Source: Thermoactinospora rubra
GTDB lineage: Bacteria > Actinomycetota > Actinomycetes > Streptosporangiales > Streptosporangiaceae
Direction of reading: 5' to 3'
Length of the DNA: 64,000 bases
Assembly: GCF_002093975.1 (NCBI RefSeq)
Contig: NZ_KZ084329.1
Location: forward strand, 1,596-65,595
Shown here piece after piece: positions 46,834-54,982 of this stretch (the first letter of the stretch is position 1; every line of letters starts with the position of its first letter). The notes under the pieces were generated by a model. The model had not been told where the DNA came from. It worked only from the letters and a program-made list of their open reading frames with translations, and did no database searches. The translations under genes and the position numbers were made by a program.

Positions 46834-47898
46834 ATGATCTCCATGATGCTGAGGAGCGCCGTCGTGGCGCTGCTGATCACGGGCCTGCCGGCTGCTCCCG
46901 CCGAGGCGTCGGCCTCCTGGCGGCCCACCTGGACGGGGAGCCTCGCCTTCCACGAGCGCGACCACGAGATCGACGGCGAGCGCGCGATCGCCTTCGACTG
47001 GGCGGATCGTGAGACCTGGCACATGCTGCGCTGGGACGGCAGGCGGTGGAAGCGGGCGGCCACCCCGGCGGCCTTCCGCAAGGCGGCGCACGCCAGGATC
47101 AGCGGCCCGTGGGTGTTCGGCGACGTGCGAGGCGGCACACGCGGCGGGACCATTCACACCTGGCGGGTGTCGGGCAACCGCTGGAGCGACCATCCGATCC
47201 CGGGCGCCGGCCGGCTGGCCGACGCCGTCGCGACCGCCGACGGCCAGGCGTGGGTGGCGAGCTCCGGCGGGAGGATCTGGCGCTGGGACGGCGCCTCCTG
47301 GGCCCGCCAGGACGCCCCCAGGGCCGTCTCCAGGCTGCTGGCGGCCGGACCCGGCGACATCTGGGCGCTGAGCGCCGACGGGAAGACGCCCCTGCACTGG
47401 GACGGCGGTCAGTGGATCGAGACGTCGCTCCCCGGCGACTCGCTGCCGCCCAAGCCGAAGGGCGGCTTCTCAGGGGCGTGCGGCTCCACGCTCACCGAAC
47501 CGGCCGTCGAGATCACCGACTGGGCCACCGGCGCCGGCGGCGAGGTGTGGGCCTCGGCCGAGATTCGCTCGCACCTCACCAAGTGCGTCGGCCACGTCTA
47601 CACGAGGCTCGGGGACTTCGCCCTGCACTGGGACGGCCGGCAGTGGCGGCGCGTCACCCCGCCCGCCAAGGACGTCGACCTCCAGCACGTGGCGATCGCG
47701 GCGTCCGGCGACGTCGTCTTCACCGATGACGCCCTCACGCTGCCGCGCCTGTTCCTCCTGCGGGAAGGCAGGTGGCGGACCCTGAAGCCGCCCCGGCACC
47801 TCACGGAGGCCCTGGCACTGGGCCGGACGCCCGCCGGGCGCCTATGGCTGTGGGGCGACCTCTCGGACGCCCGGGAGAGGATCTACGAGCTCTCGTAG
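46834..47898 (+). CDS. secreted WDG-repeat (beta-propeller-like) protein
   Basis: A 354-residue exported protein. Signal peptide at residues about 1-25 ('VVALLITGLPAAPAEA'). The mature part holds at least five copies of a 'W-R/H-WDG' type motif spaced 40-60 residues apart ('HMLRWDGRRWKRAATP', 'RIWRWDGASWARQDAP', 'TPLHWDGGQWIETSLP', 'FALHWDGRQWRRVTPP'), as in bacterial beta-propeller blades. Two Cys (in 'GACGST' and 'TKCVGH') could pair. The function is unknown; no catalytic motif is evident. ATGs at 46834, 46843 and 46846 are all possible. Its end overlaps the converging amidohydrolase gene by 16 nt. Confidence 0.7.
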   Translation: MISMMLRSAVVALLITGLPAAPAEASASWRPTWTGSLAFHERDHEIDGERAIAFDWADRETWHMLRWDGRRWKRAATPAAFRKAAHARISGPWVFGDVRGGTRGGTIHTWRVSGNRWSDHPIPGAGRLADAVATADGQAWVASSGGRIWRWDGASWARQDAPRAVSRLLAAGPGDIWALSADGKTPLHWDGGQWIETSLPGDSLPPKPKGGFSGACGSTLTEPAVEITDWATGAGGEVWASAEIRSHLTKCVGHVYTRLGDFALHWDGRQWRRVTPPAKDVDLQHVAIAASGDVVFTDDALTLPRLFLLREGRWRTLKPPRHLTEALALGRTPAGRLWLWGDLSDARERIYELS

Positions 47899-49493
47899 AC
47901 CGCCTCCCCGTTTAGGAACGTCATGCGCACCCGCGTCGTCCAGATGTCGCCCGGGTCCAGCCGGAACGGGTCGCGGTCCAGCACGACCAGGTCGGCGGGG
48001 CGGCCGGGCTCGATGACGCCCGCCGGGGAGCGGTTGATCCACGCCGATCCGGCCGTGTAGGCGGTCAGCGCCGTCGCCAGGTCGATGCGCTGCTCGGGCA
48101 GGAACGGCGTCTGCGCGGTCGGGTAGCCGGCGTGGACCGAGCCGCCGGGTTCGGTACGGTTGACCGCCACGTGGAGCGCCTGGACGGGATCGGCGTTGGA
48201 CACCGGCCAGTCGCTGCCCGCGCAGAACCGGGCGCCCGCCTTGCGCAGGTCGGCGAACGGGTACTGCCAGGCGGAGCGCTCCTCGCCGAGGAACGGGATC
48301 GTCAGCTCATCCATCTGGGCGTGGTGCGTGGCCCACAGCATCTGCAGGTTGGCCGTCACGCCGAGGGCGGCGAAGCGCGGCACGTCGGACGGCTCGATGA
48401 TCTGCAGGTGCGCGATGTGGTGGCGGTTGGCCGGGTCGGTGCCCTCCAGGCTGTCCAGCGCCTCGCGCACCGCCCGCTCGCCGATCGCGTGGAAGTGCAC
48501 CTGGAAGCCGTGCCGGTCCAGCTGGGCGACGTACTCCTTCAGCTTGCCGGGGTCGACGTAGGACAGGCCGGTGCCGCCGCACCTGCAGTACGGCTCCAGC
48601 ACGGCGGCGGTGAAGTTCTCGGTGATGCCGTCCTGCATGATCTTGACCGAGGTGGCGCGGAAGCGCTCCAGGTGCTCGGCCGAGCGGCGGCGCTCGACCA
48701 ACTCCTCGATCTGGTCGGCGCCGCGGGTGCGGTCCCACCACAGCGCGCCCACCACGCGGGCCTTGAGCGTGCCGCGCCCGGCGGCGGACAGGTAGGTCGG
48801 CAGCTGGTCGTCCGACCCGGCGTAGGAGCCGACGATGGCGTCCTGCCAGCCGGTGACGCCGAGCGTGAACAGGTGCCGCTGGGCGTCCAGGAGGGCGTCG
48901 TCGAGGTCACGGGCCGTGGGGCGGGGGGTGAGCAGGCCGACGAGGTCCATGGCGCCCTCGTGCAGCACGCCGGTGGGCGTGCCGTCCGGGTCGCGCTCGA
49001 TCCTGCCGTCGGCGGGGTCGGGGGTGTCCCTGGTGATGCCCGCCCGCTCCAGGGCCCTGGTGTTCACCCAGGCCGCGTGGTGGTCCCGCTGGATCAGGTA
49101 GGCCGGGCGGTCGAGGAAGTCGAGCTGCTCGCGGCGCGGCAGGCCGCCGGGGAAGGCCGACATGTCCCAGCCGCCGCCGTCGATCCACTCCCTGCCGGGA
49201 TCGCTCTCGGCGTAGGCGGCGACCTTGGCCAGGTAGGCGTCCAGGCCGTACACCTCGGACAGGTCGCACTTGGCCCGCTCCAGCCCGGCCTGGACGGGAT
49301 GGATGTGCGCGTCGGTGAAGCCGGGCGTGAGCAGCCCGCCGTCCAGGTCCACCGTCTCGTGCCCGGGGGAGGCCGCCCCGGCCAGCTCGGCCTCGCCGCC
49401 CACGGCCGCGATCACGCCGTCGCGGACCAGCACGGCCTCGGCGAACCCGCCCGCCGCGGTGAACACGCGCCCGCCTCGGAAGAGGATCTCCAT
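47883..49493 (-). CDS. YtcJ-like metal-dependent amidohydrolase
   Basis: A 536-residue enzyme of the amidohydrolase_3 family. The metal-binding 'GFTDAHIHPVQAG' opens the barrel, with 'VKIMQDGITENFT', 'VHFHAIGERAVREALD', 'HHIAHLQIIEPSD' and 'FCAGSDWPVSNADP' providing later ligands; the N- and C-terminal strands form the composite beta sandwich. Relatives hydrolyse amides or carbamates; the substrate is unknown. ATG 49493 follows AAGGAGAG. Same direction as the FAD oxidoreductase gene 82 bp upstream, so they may form a catabolic pair. Confidence 0.87.
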   Translation of the reverse strand: MEILFRGGRVFTAAGGFAEAVLVRDGVIAAVGGEAELAGAASPGHETVDLDGGLLTPGFTDAHIHPVQAGLERAKCDLSEVYGLDAYLAKVAAYAESDPGREWIDGGGWDMSAFPGGLPRREQLDFLDRPAYLIQRDHHAAWVNTRALERAGITRDTPDPADGRIERDPDGTPTGVLHEGAMDLVGLLTPRPTARDLDDALLDAQRHLFTLGVTGWQDAIVGSYAGSDDQLPTYLSAAGRGTLKARVVGALWWDRTRGADQIEELVERRRSAEHLERFRATSVKIMQDGITENFTAAVLEPYCRCGGTGLSYVDPGKLKEYVAQLDRHGFQVHFHAIGERAVREALDSLEGTDPANRHHIAHLQIIEPSDVPRFAALGVTANLQMLWATHHAQMDELTIPFLGEERSAWQYPFADLRKAGARFCAGSDWPVSNADPVQALHVAVNRTEPGGSVHAGYPTAQTPFLPEQRIDLATALTAYTAGSAWINRSPAGVIEPGRPADLVVLDRDPFRLDPGDIWTTRVRMTFLNGEAVYESS

Positions 49494-49575
49494 TGCTCTC
49501 CTTGTCGAATGAGTGGGGTGGGCGACCTTCAGTGGCCGGTGACTTCGGTGGCCGGTGACTTCAGTACCGCCGACT

Positions 49576-50976
49576 TCAGTGCCCGGTGATGAGGTCGGCG
49601 AAGCGGGCCAGGACGGACGTGCGGCGCATCGTGCGCTCCCGGGCGTCGGCCATCCGGTACAGCCGGTACATGGAGTGCACCCCGAGCCACCGCAGCGGCT
49701 CGGGCTCCCAGGCGCGCACCTTCCGCCCGACCCACGGCAGCGTGACGAGCTCGGTGTCCTCTCCCAGGATGAGGTCGCGCAGCGTGCGCCCCGCCAGGTT
49801 GGCCGTCGTGACGCCGTGGCCGGTGTACCCGCCCGCCCAGCCGAGCCCCGTGGCCGGGTCCAGGTGCACGGTGGAGCACCAGTCGCGCGGCACCCCCAGC
49901 ACCCCCGACCAGGCGTGCGCGACCGACGAGGAGGCCGCGGCCGGGAAGAAGTCCACCAGCAGCCGCCACAGCGCCTCCACGGTCCAGTCGTGGGTGTGCC
50001 CGCGGGCGTCCACCCTCGACCCGTAAAGGTACGGCCGGCCGCGCCCGCCGAAGGCGATGCGCCCGTCGGCGGTCCGCTGGGCGTACATGTAGTAGTGCGC
50101 CGTGTCGCCCAGCAGCTCGCTGCCCGACCAGCCCACGGACTCCCAGAACGACTCCGGCAGCGGCTCGGTCACGATCATGGAGCTGTTCATGGGGAGCCAC
50201 TGGCGGCGCAGCCCGCGCAGGCGCGGCGTGAAGCCCTCGGTCGCGCGGATCACGAACTTCCCCGTCACCGTGCCGTAGGGGGTCACCGCCCGCCGGGGGG
50301 CGATGGCGGTCACCGGTGTCTGCTCATACAGCTCCACCCCCAGCTCCCTGACGACGCGCGCGAGCCCCTGGACCAGCTTGGCCGGCTGGATGCGGGCGCA
50401 GTGCGGGCTCCACGCCGCCTCCACGGCCCCCGCGACCCGCAGCCGCGCCTCCCGCTCCTCCGGCGGCAGCAGCCGCAGGTCCGCCTGCTCCAGGCCCCAG
50501 GCCCGCAGACCCGAGACGTGCGCGCGCAACCGTGACGCCTGCGCCGTGTTGCGCGCGACGGTGAGCACGCCGCCCTTGACGATGTCGGCGTCGATGCCCT
50601 CTTTGGCGCACACGTCGATCACCTCGTCGATGGAGGCGAACATCTCCCGCTGCAGCGCCCGCACCGCGTCGGCGCCATGGGTCCTGGCGTAGCGGGCGTG
50701 CGAGCCTGCCAGGTCGCCGGTCAGCCAGCCGCCGTTGCGGCCGGACGCGCCGAACCCGGCGAACTCCTGCTCCAGCACCACCACGCGCAGCTCGGGCGCG
50801 GAGCGCTTGAGGTAGTACGCGGTCCACAGCCCGGTGTACCCGGCCCCCACGATGACGACGTCGGCCGACAGCGACCCCTCCAGCCGCGGCCCGGGCGCGG
50901 GCACGCCGGAGGACCGGTACCAGAACGAGACGTCACCATTGACGAAACCGGCGGAAAGCGGAACGCGCGTACTCAT
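49576..50976 (-). CDS. FAD-dependent oxidoreductase (DAO family)
   Basis: A 466-residue flavoprotein of the D-amino-acid-oxidase/glycine-oxidase fold. FAD-binding 'DVVIVGAGYTGLWTAYYLKR' (about 39-58) is followed by 'FGASGRNGGWLTGDLAGSHA', the PuuB/GbuA-like signature, and late 'GGYTGHGVTTANLAGRTLRD'. This branch oxidises amines or amino acids such as gamma-glutamylputrescine; no putrescine genes adjoin, so the substrate is open. ATG 50976. Just downstream (49519-49570) is a short duplicated stretch (gtggccggtgacttc twice). Probably co-transcribed with the amidohydrolase. Confidence 0.85.
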   Translation of the reverse strand: MSTRVPLSAGFVNGDVSFWYRSSGVPAPGPRLEGSLSADVVIVGAGYTGLWTAYYLKRSAPELRVVVLEQEFAGFGASGRNGGWLTGDLAGSHARYARTHGADAVRALQREMFASIDEVIDVCAKEGIDADIVKGGVLTVARNTAQASRLRAHVSGLRAWGLEQADLRLLPPEEREARLRVAGAVEAAWSPHCARIQPAKLVQGLARVVRELGVELYEQTPVTAIAPRRAVTPYGTVTGKFVIRATEGFTPRLRGLRRQWLPMNSSMIVTEPLPESFWESVGWSGSELLGDTAHYYMYAQRTADGRIAFGGRGRPYLYGSRVDARGHTHDWTVEALWRLLVDFFPAAASSSVAHAWSGVLGVPRDWCSTVHLDPATGLGWAGGYTGHGVTTANLAGRTLRDLILGEDTELVTLPWVGRKVRAWEPEPLRWLGVHSMYRLYRMADARERTMRRTSVLARFADLITGH

Positions 50977-51039
50977 GAGCCCACATCATGCCATTCACCT
51001 AGAAACACCCACGTAGCGGCGGTGTAACAGACCTCCCGC

Positions 51040-52074
51040 ATGCTGGAGGACATGGGATTCCTGCGCATCAGAACGACGGTCGACGAACGACCCGGCAGGC
51101 TCGCCAAGCTGGCCGCGGCGCTGGCCGAGCGGGGCGGCAACATCCTGGGCCTGAGCGTCCAGCCCGACGTCGACGGCACGGTCGACGAGTTCGTCGCGGA
51201 CATCCCGGCCTCCCCGGAGGCCGTCAGGCAGGCCCTGGAGGCGGCGGGCGGCAGGCGGGTGCGGGTCGTCCCCGCCACCGCGCACGAGCTGACCGACGAG
51301 CCCACCCGGGTGCTGCTGCTGGCCGCGCGGCTGCGCGCCACCCCGTGGCGCCTGCCGGAGCTGCTGGCCGAGCTGCTGCGCGCGGACGACGCCCGGTGGA
51401 TCTATGGTGAAGCGGTGAACGATCTTCCCGACCCGACCCAGCTGGTGGTGCGCGTGACCGACAAGCGGTCGGTACGGCTGCGCCGTACCGGCCTGCCCTT
51501 CACGTTGACCGAGTCGGCCAGGGCGGCGGCGCTGGTCCGCCTGGCCCAGCCGCCCGCCGAGGACCGCGGCGGCGACCGGGAGATCACGCTGTCGGACGGC
51601 ACCCGCCTGGAGGTGCGCCCGCTCACCCCGATGTACCGCGAGGCCGTCCGCGACCTGCACGAGCGGTGCTCGCCGGAGTCGCGCAGGTTCCGCTACTTCA
51701 CCTCGCTGCCGGCGCTGCCGCCGCGCGTGTTCGACCGCATGTGCGACCGCGGCCGCGGCCTGTCGCTGGTGGCGGGCCACGACGGGCAGGTCGTGGCGGT
51801 GGCGAACCTGATGTTCACCCCGGACCCCGGCATCGCCGAGATGGCCTTCCTGGTCGAGGACCGCTGGCAGGGCCGCGGCCTGGGCACGCTCCTGGCCGGG
51901 AAGCTGGTGCGGGCGGCCAGGGACCTGGGCTACGCCGAGGTGCGCGCCACCCTGCTGTCGGACAACGTGCGCATGCGCCGGCTGATGGTGAGGCTGGGCG
52001 CCACGCTGAGCTACACCGACGACCCGGGCGTGGTGGAGGCGCGGCTATCCGTCGGTGCCGGTGTCCTGGTCTGA
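51040..52074 (+). CDS. ACT-domain/GNAT acetyltransferase fusion
   Basis: A 344-residue two-domain protein. Residues 5-80 form an ACT ligand-binding domain ('FLRIRTTVDERPGRLAKLAA', 'NILGLSVQPDVDGTVDEFVA'), the amino-acid-sensing fold of metabolic regulators. A linker (about 85-185) is followed by a GNAT domain (about 190-335): 'LEVRPLTPMYREAVRDLHER', 'FLVEDRWQGRGLGTLLAGKL' with the acetyl-CoA loop RGLGTLL. It resembles allosterically controlled protein lysine acetyltransferases of actinobacteria, some of which carry an ACT domain sensing Asn or Cys (known); a similar role here is inference. ATG 51052 is an alternative start. It overlaps the Clp_N gene end by 30 nt. Confidence 0.82.
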   Translation: MLEDMGFLRIRTTVDERPGRLAKLAAALAERGGNILGLSVQPDVDGTVDEFVADIPASPEAVRQALEAAGGRRVRVVPATAHELTDEPTRVLLLAARLRATPWRLPELLAELLRADDARWIYGEAVNDLPDPTQLVVRVTDKRSVRLRRTGLPFTLTESARAAALVRLAQPPAEDRGGDREITLSDGTRLEVRPLTPMYREAVRDLHERCSPESRRFRYFTSLPALPPRVFDRMCDRGRGLSLVAGHDGQVVAVANLMFTPDPGIAEMAFLVEDRWQGRGLGTLLAGKLVRAARDLGYAEVRATLLSDNVRMRRLMVRLGATLSYTDDPGVVEARLSVGAGVLV

Positions 52075-52641
52075 GCCGGAGTCGCGGCGGCCCTCCAGAG
52101 CCTCCAGGCGGGCCTCGATGCGGTCCAGGCTCTGCTGGATGCGGTCCAGCCGTTCCAGAAGCTCCCGCTCGACGGCCGAGCGGCCGTGCTCGGCCCCGGG
52201 CCGCTTGTGCCGGATCCGCTCCACGACCCGCTCGCGCAGGTCGGCCAGGTTCAGCCCCTGGCCGGTCAGCACCTGCGCGGCCACCCCCTCGCCCTCGCGG
52301 ATGAGGCCGAGCAGGATGTGCTCGGTGCCGATGTAGGTGTGGTGGAGCTGCAGCGCCTCCCGCAGCGACAGCTCCAGCACCTTCTTGGCACGCGGCGTGA
52401 AGGGGATGTGCCCGGCGGCGACCTCGGTCGCGCCCACGCCGATGATGTCCTTCACCGCGCGGCGCACCGTCTCGAGGTCCACCCCGGCGTCCCTGAGGAC
52501 CTGGCAGGCCAGGCCCTCGTGGTCGTGGAGGAGCCCGAGCAGGATGTGCTCGGTGCCGATGTAGTTGTGGTGCAGCATCCGGGCCTCGTCCTGGGCCAGG
52601 ACGACGACGCGGCGGGCGCGGTCGGAGAAGCGTTCGAACAC
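52045..52641 (-). CDS. orphan Clp_N-domain protein
   Basis: A 198-residue protein with the double Clp_N repeat of ClpC and nothing else: repeat 1 'FSDRARRVVVLAQDEARMLH', 'HNYIGTEHILLGLLHDHEG'; repeat 2 'FTPRAKKVLELSLREALQLH', 'HTYIGTEHILLGLIREGEG'. No AAA+ modules follow; instead a C-terminal helix rich in Glu/Arg ('LLERLDRIQQSLDRIEARLE'), probably a coiled coil. ClpC N-domains bind adaptors and substrates, so an orphan copy could act as an adaptor or competitor (inference). The start is ATG 52641. It ends inside the converging ACT-GNAT gene. Confidence 0.87.
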   Translation of the reverse strand: MFERFSDRARRVVVLAQDEARMLHHNYIGTEHILLGLLHDHEGLACQVLRDAGVDLETVRRAVKDIIGVGATEVAAGHIPFTPRAKKVLELSLREALQLHHTYIGTEHILLGLIREGEGVAAQVLTGQGLNLADLRERVVERIRHKRPGAEHGRSAVERELLERLDRIQQSLDRIEARLEALEGRRDSGSDQDTGTDG

Positions 52642-52723
52642 GTCGGCCTCCGGAGGAGCGGGCGACCATGAGCGCTGTTTCCACTATGCGCTACAAGTCC
52701 CCATCGAGGGGTATCCCCCTTGC

Positions 52724-53470
52724 GTGGATCTTGACGAGGTCGCCGACCGGCTCTACGCGCTCCCGCCCGGCGAGTTCACCGCCGCCCGGGACGCCGAGGC
52801 CCGCGCCGCCAAGGAGGCGGGCGACGTACGGCTCGCCCGCGAGATCGGCAGGCTCCGCAAGCCCACGGTCTCGGCCTGGGCGGTCAACCGGGCCGCGCGC
52901 GAGCACCCGGGGGAGCTGGCGGAGCTGGTCCGGCTGGGGGAGGAGCTGCGCGCCGCCTGGGAGCGGCACGACGCCGACGCGCTGGCGGCGCTGACGCAGC
53001 GCCGGGGCACGGTCACCGGCAGGCTGTCCCGGCTGATCCGCGACCGGGCGGGCCTGTCGGCCGCGGCGGCCGCCGAGGTGGACCAGACCCTCGACGCCGC
53101 GGTGGTCGACGCCGAGGCCGCCGAGCAGGTACGGCGGGGCCGCCTGGCCAAGCCCCTCAGCTACAGCGGCTTCGCCCCCGCCCCCGTCCCCAGGCAACGG
53201 CCGCCCCGCAGGGCCAGGCCGTCCCAGGAGGAGGCCGGGCAGGCCGAGGAACGGCGGGCCAGAGCGCGGCGGGAGGCGCAGGCCGACCTCGAGCAGTGGC
53301 GCGAGAGGCTGGGGCAGGCCGAGCGCGAACGCCAGGATCGGGCCGGGCGCGTGGCCGAGCTGGAGCGGGAGCTCGCCCAGGCCAAGAGGGAGCTCGCCGA
53401 GGCGGGCCAGCGGCTGGAGGTGGCCAGGCGGGAGGAGCGGAACGCGCGCCGACGCCTGGAGGCGCTATAG
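52724..53470 (+). CDS. hypothetical protein with C-terminal coiled coil
   Basis: A 248-residue soluble protein of unknown function. The N-terminal half is helical with 'RLYALPPGEFTAARDAEARA' and 'KPTVSAWAVNRAAREHPGEL', a pattern I have seen in uncharacterised actinobacterial proteins; the last 90 residues are a strongly charged Glu/Arg/Gln heptad region ('REAQADLEQWRERLGQAERE'), almost certainly a coiled coil. GTG 52724 is chosen since sequence character changes there and gagggg lies upstream. It diverges from the Clp_N gene (82 bp) and precedes the SDR operator directly. Confidence 0.65.
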   Translation: MDLDEVADRLYALPPGEFTAARDAEARAAKEAGDVRLAREIGRLRKPTVSAWAVNRAAREHPGELAELVRLGEELRAAWERHDADALAALTQRRGTVTGRLSRLIRDRAGLSAAAAAEVDQTLDAAVVDAEAAEQVRRGRLAKPLSYSGFAPAPVPRQRPPRRARPSQEEAGQAEERRARARREAQADLEQWRERLGQAERERQDRAGRVAELERELAQAKRELAEAGQRLEVARREERNARRRLEAL

Positions 53471-53495
53471 GGTGTACGAAACGGTACCGTACACC
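53471..53495 (+). promoter_or_regulatory. perfect palindromic operator before the SDR-TetR pair
   Basis: GGTGTACG-N9-CGTACACC is a 25-bp perfect inverted repeat with the palindrome GGTACC inside the centre. It begins immediately after the upstream stop codon and ends 11 nt before the SDR start. The size and symmetry fit a TetR dimer site, and a TetR gene is the second gene of the operon. Confidence 0.75.
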
Positions 53496-53506
53496 CGGAG
53501 GGTCCC

Positions 53507-54337
53507 ATGAAGACCGCCATCGTCACCGGCGGCAACGCCGGCATCGGCCTGCCCACCGCGCGGGAGCTGGCCAGGAGAGGCATGCGGGTGATCGTCGCCG
53601 CCCGCTCGCCCGAGAAGGGGCGGGCGGCGGCCGAGCTGATCCGCCGGGAGGTGCCGGGCGCGCAGGTCGTCCACGGCCGGCTCGACCTGGCCGACCTGGG
53701 CTCCGTGCGGGAGTTCGCCGCGGGCGTCGAGGCGGTCGACGTGCTGGTCAACAACGCCGGCATCGGGATGATCCCGCGCGGGGAGACCAGGGACGGCTTC
53801 GAGCTGCAGTTCGGCGTCAACCACCTCGGGCACTTCGCGCTCACCGGCCTGCTGCTGCCGTTGCTGCTCAAGAGCCCCGGCGCGCGGGTGGTCACCGTCT
53901 CCAGCGACGCGCACAAGGCCGGGCGGCTCGACTTCGCCGACCTCGGCCTGACTCGCGGCTACGGACGGTTCAGCGCCTACGGCCGGTCCAAGCTGGCCAA
54001 CCTGCTCTTCGCCCTGGAACTCGACCGGCGGGCCAGGCGGTCGGGGGCCGGCCTGGTCAGCGTCGCCACCCACCCCGGCGCCACCGCCACCGGCATCTTC
54101 AAGGTCGGGCCGCTCCAGCCGCTGCTGAGGGTCTTCCTCCAGTCCGCCGAGGCCGGCGCCCGGCCGTCCGTCCACGCCGCCACCTCGCCGGAGATCCGCG
54201 GCGGCGAGTACATCGGCCCTCGCCTCAAGCTCCTCACGCCCTCCCCCGACGCCCGCTCCGCCGAACTGGCGGCACGGCTGTGGGAGGTGTCCGCCGAGCT
54301 CACCGGCGTACGATTCGAGGAGATCGCCCATCGATGA
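53507..54337 (+). CDS. short-chain dehydrogenase/reductase
   Basis: A 276-residue classical SDR of the retinol-dehydrogenase-like group. NAD(P)-binding 'AIVTGGNAGIGLPTARELAR' (TGxxxGIG), 'VLVNNAGIGMIPRG', catalytic Ser in 'VVTVSSDAHKAG' and the YxxxK pair in 'FSAYGRSKLANLLFALE'. The extra region near 95-110 'FGVNHLGHFALTGLLLP' is typical. The substrate is unknown. GGAGGG precedes the ATG. Its stop overlaps the TetR start by 4 nt, and a palindromic operator lies in its leader, so repression by the neighbouring TetR is likely. Confidence 0.88.
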   Translation: MKTAIVTGGNAGIGLPTARELARRGMRVIVAARSPEKGRAAAELIRREVPGAQVVHGRLDLADLGSVREFAAGVEAVDVLVNNAGIGMIPRGETRDGFELQFGVNHLGHFALTGLLLPLLLKSPGARVVTVSSDAHKAGRLDFADLGLTRGYGRFSAYGRSKLANLLFALELDRRARRSGAGLVSVATHPGATATGIFKVGPLQPLLRVFLQSAEAGARPSVHAATSPEIRGGEYIGPRLKLLTPSPDARSAELAARLWEVSAELTGVRFEEIAHR

Positions 54338-54915
54338 AGGACGTGTACGTGGCGCCATTGGATCCGGACCGGGAGACAGCCATCCTCGACGCCACGCTGC
54401 AACTGCTGTCGGAGGTCGGCTACGACCGCATGTCCATCGACCAGATCGCCAGGCGCGCCAGGGCCAGCAAGGCGACGATCTACCGCCGCTGGGCCGGCAA
54501 GCCGGAGCTGGTCGTGGACGTGATCTGCCGCCGCTTCGATGCGGAGGCCGCCGCCGAGGCCGCCGACACCGGCTCGCTGCGCGGCGATGTGATCTCGCTG
54601 GTGGCCGCGCTCTGCCGGAAGGTGGAGCGCAAACACTCGGTGGTCATGGGACTGTCCTCGACGCTCGTCTCCCACCAGGAGCTGGCCCGCACGCTGCGCG
54701 CCCACATGCCCGTGAAGGACGTGACCGGCGCCGCGGCGCTGCTGGAGCGGGCGGGGCTGGGCGGCAAGGTGGATCCGGCCAGGCTGCACTCCGTGGCCGA
54801 GGCGATGGTCTGGCATCGGATGATCTTCGTCGGGCCGCCGCTGGACGACGACTTCGCCGCCAGGACGGCCGACGAGATCCTGCTGCCGCTCATCCAGGCA
54901 TGGGCCACATCTTGA
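54334..54915 (+). CDS. TetR-family transcriptional regulator
   Basis: A 193-residue repressor. HTH region: 'AILDATLQLLSEVGYDRMSI', 'DQIARRARASKATIYRRWAG', 'KPELVVDVI' (residues about 15-65). The ligand domain is of the AcrR C-terminal type ('LVAALCRKVERKHSVVMGLS'). ATGA overlap with the SDR gene means the repressor is made from the operon it probably controls, giving negative autoregulation through the palindrome at 53471. Confidence 0.88.
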   Translation: MKDVYVAPLDPDRETAILDATLQLLSEVGYDRMSIDQIARRARASKATIYRRWAGKPELVVDVICRRFDAEAAAEAADTGSLRGDVISLVAALCRKVERKHSVVMGLSSTLVSHQELARTLRAHMPVKDVTGAAALLERAGLGGKVDPARLHSVAEAMVWHRMIFVGPPLDDDFAARTADEILLPLIQAWATS

Positions 54916-54982
54916 CATTCTTGTGGGAGATTAAGCCGAAAAGTCTGGAAATATCACCCTGAAAGGACGATCGTCGGGCGGT

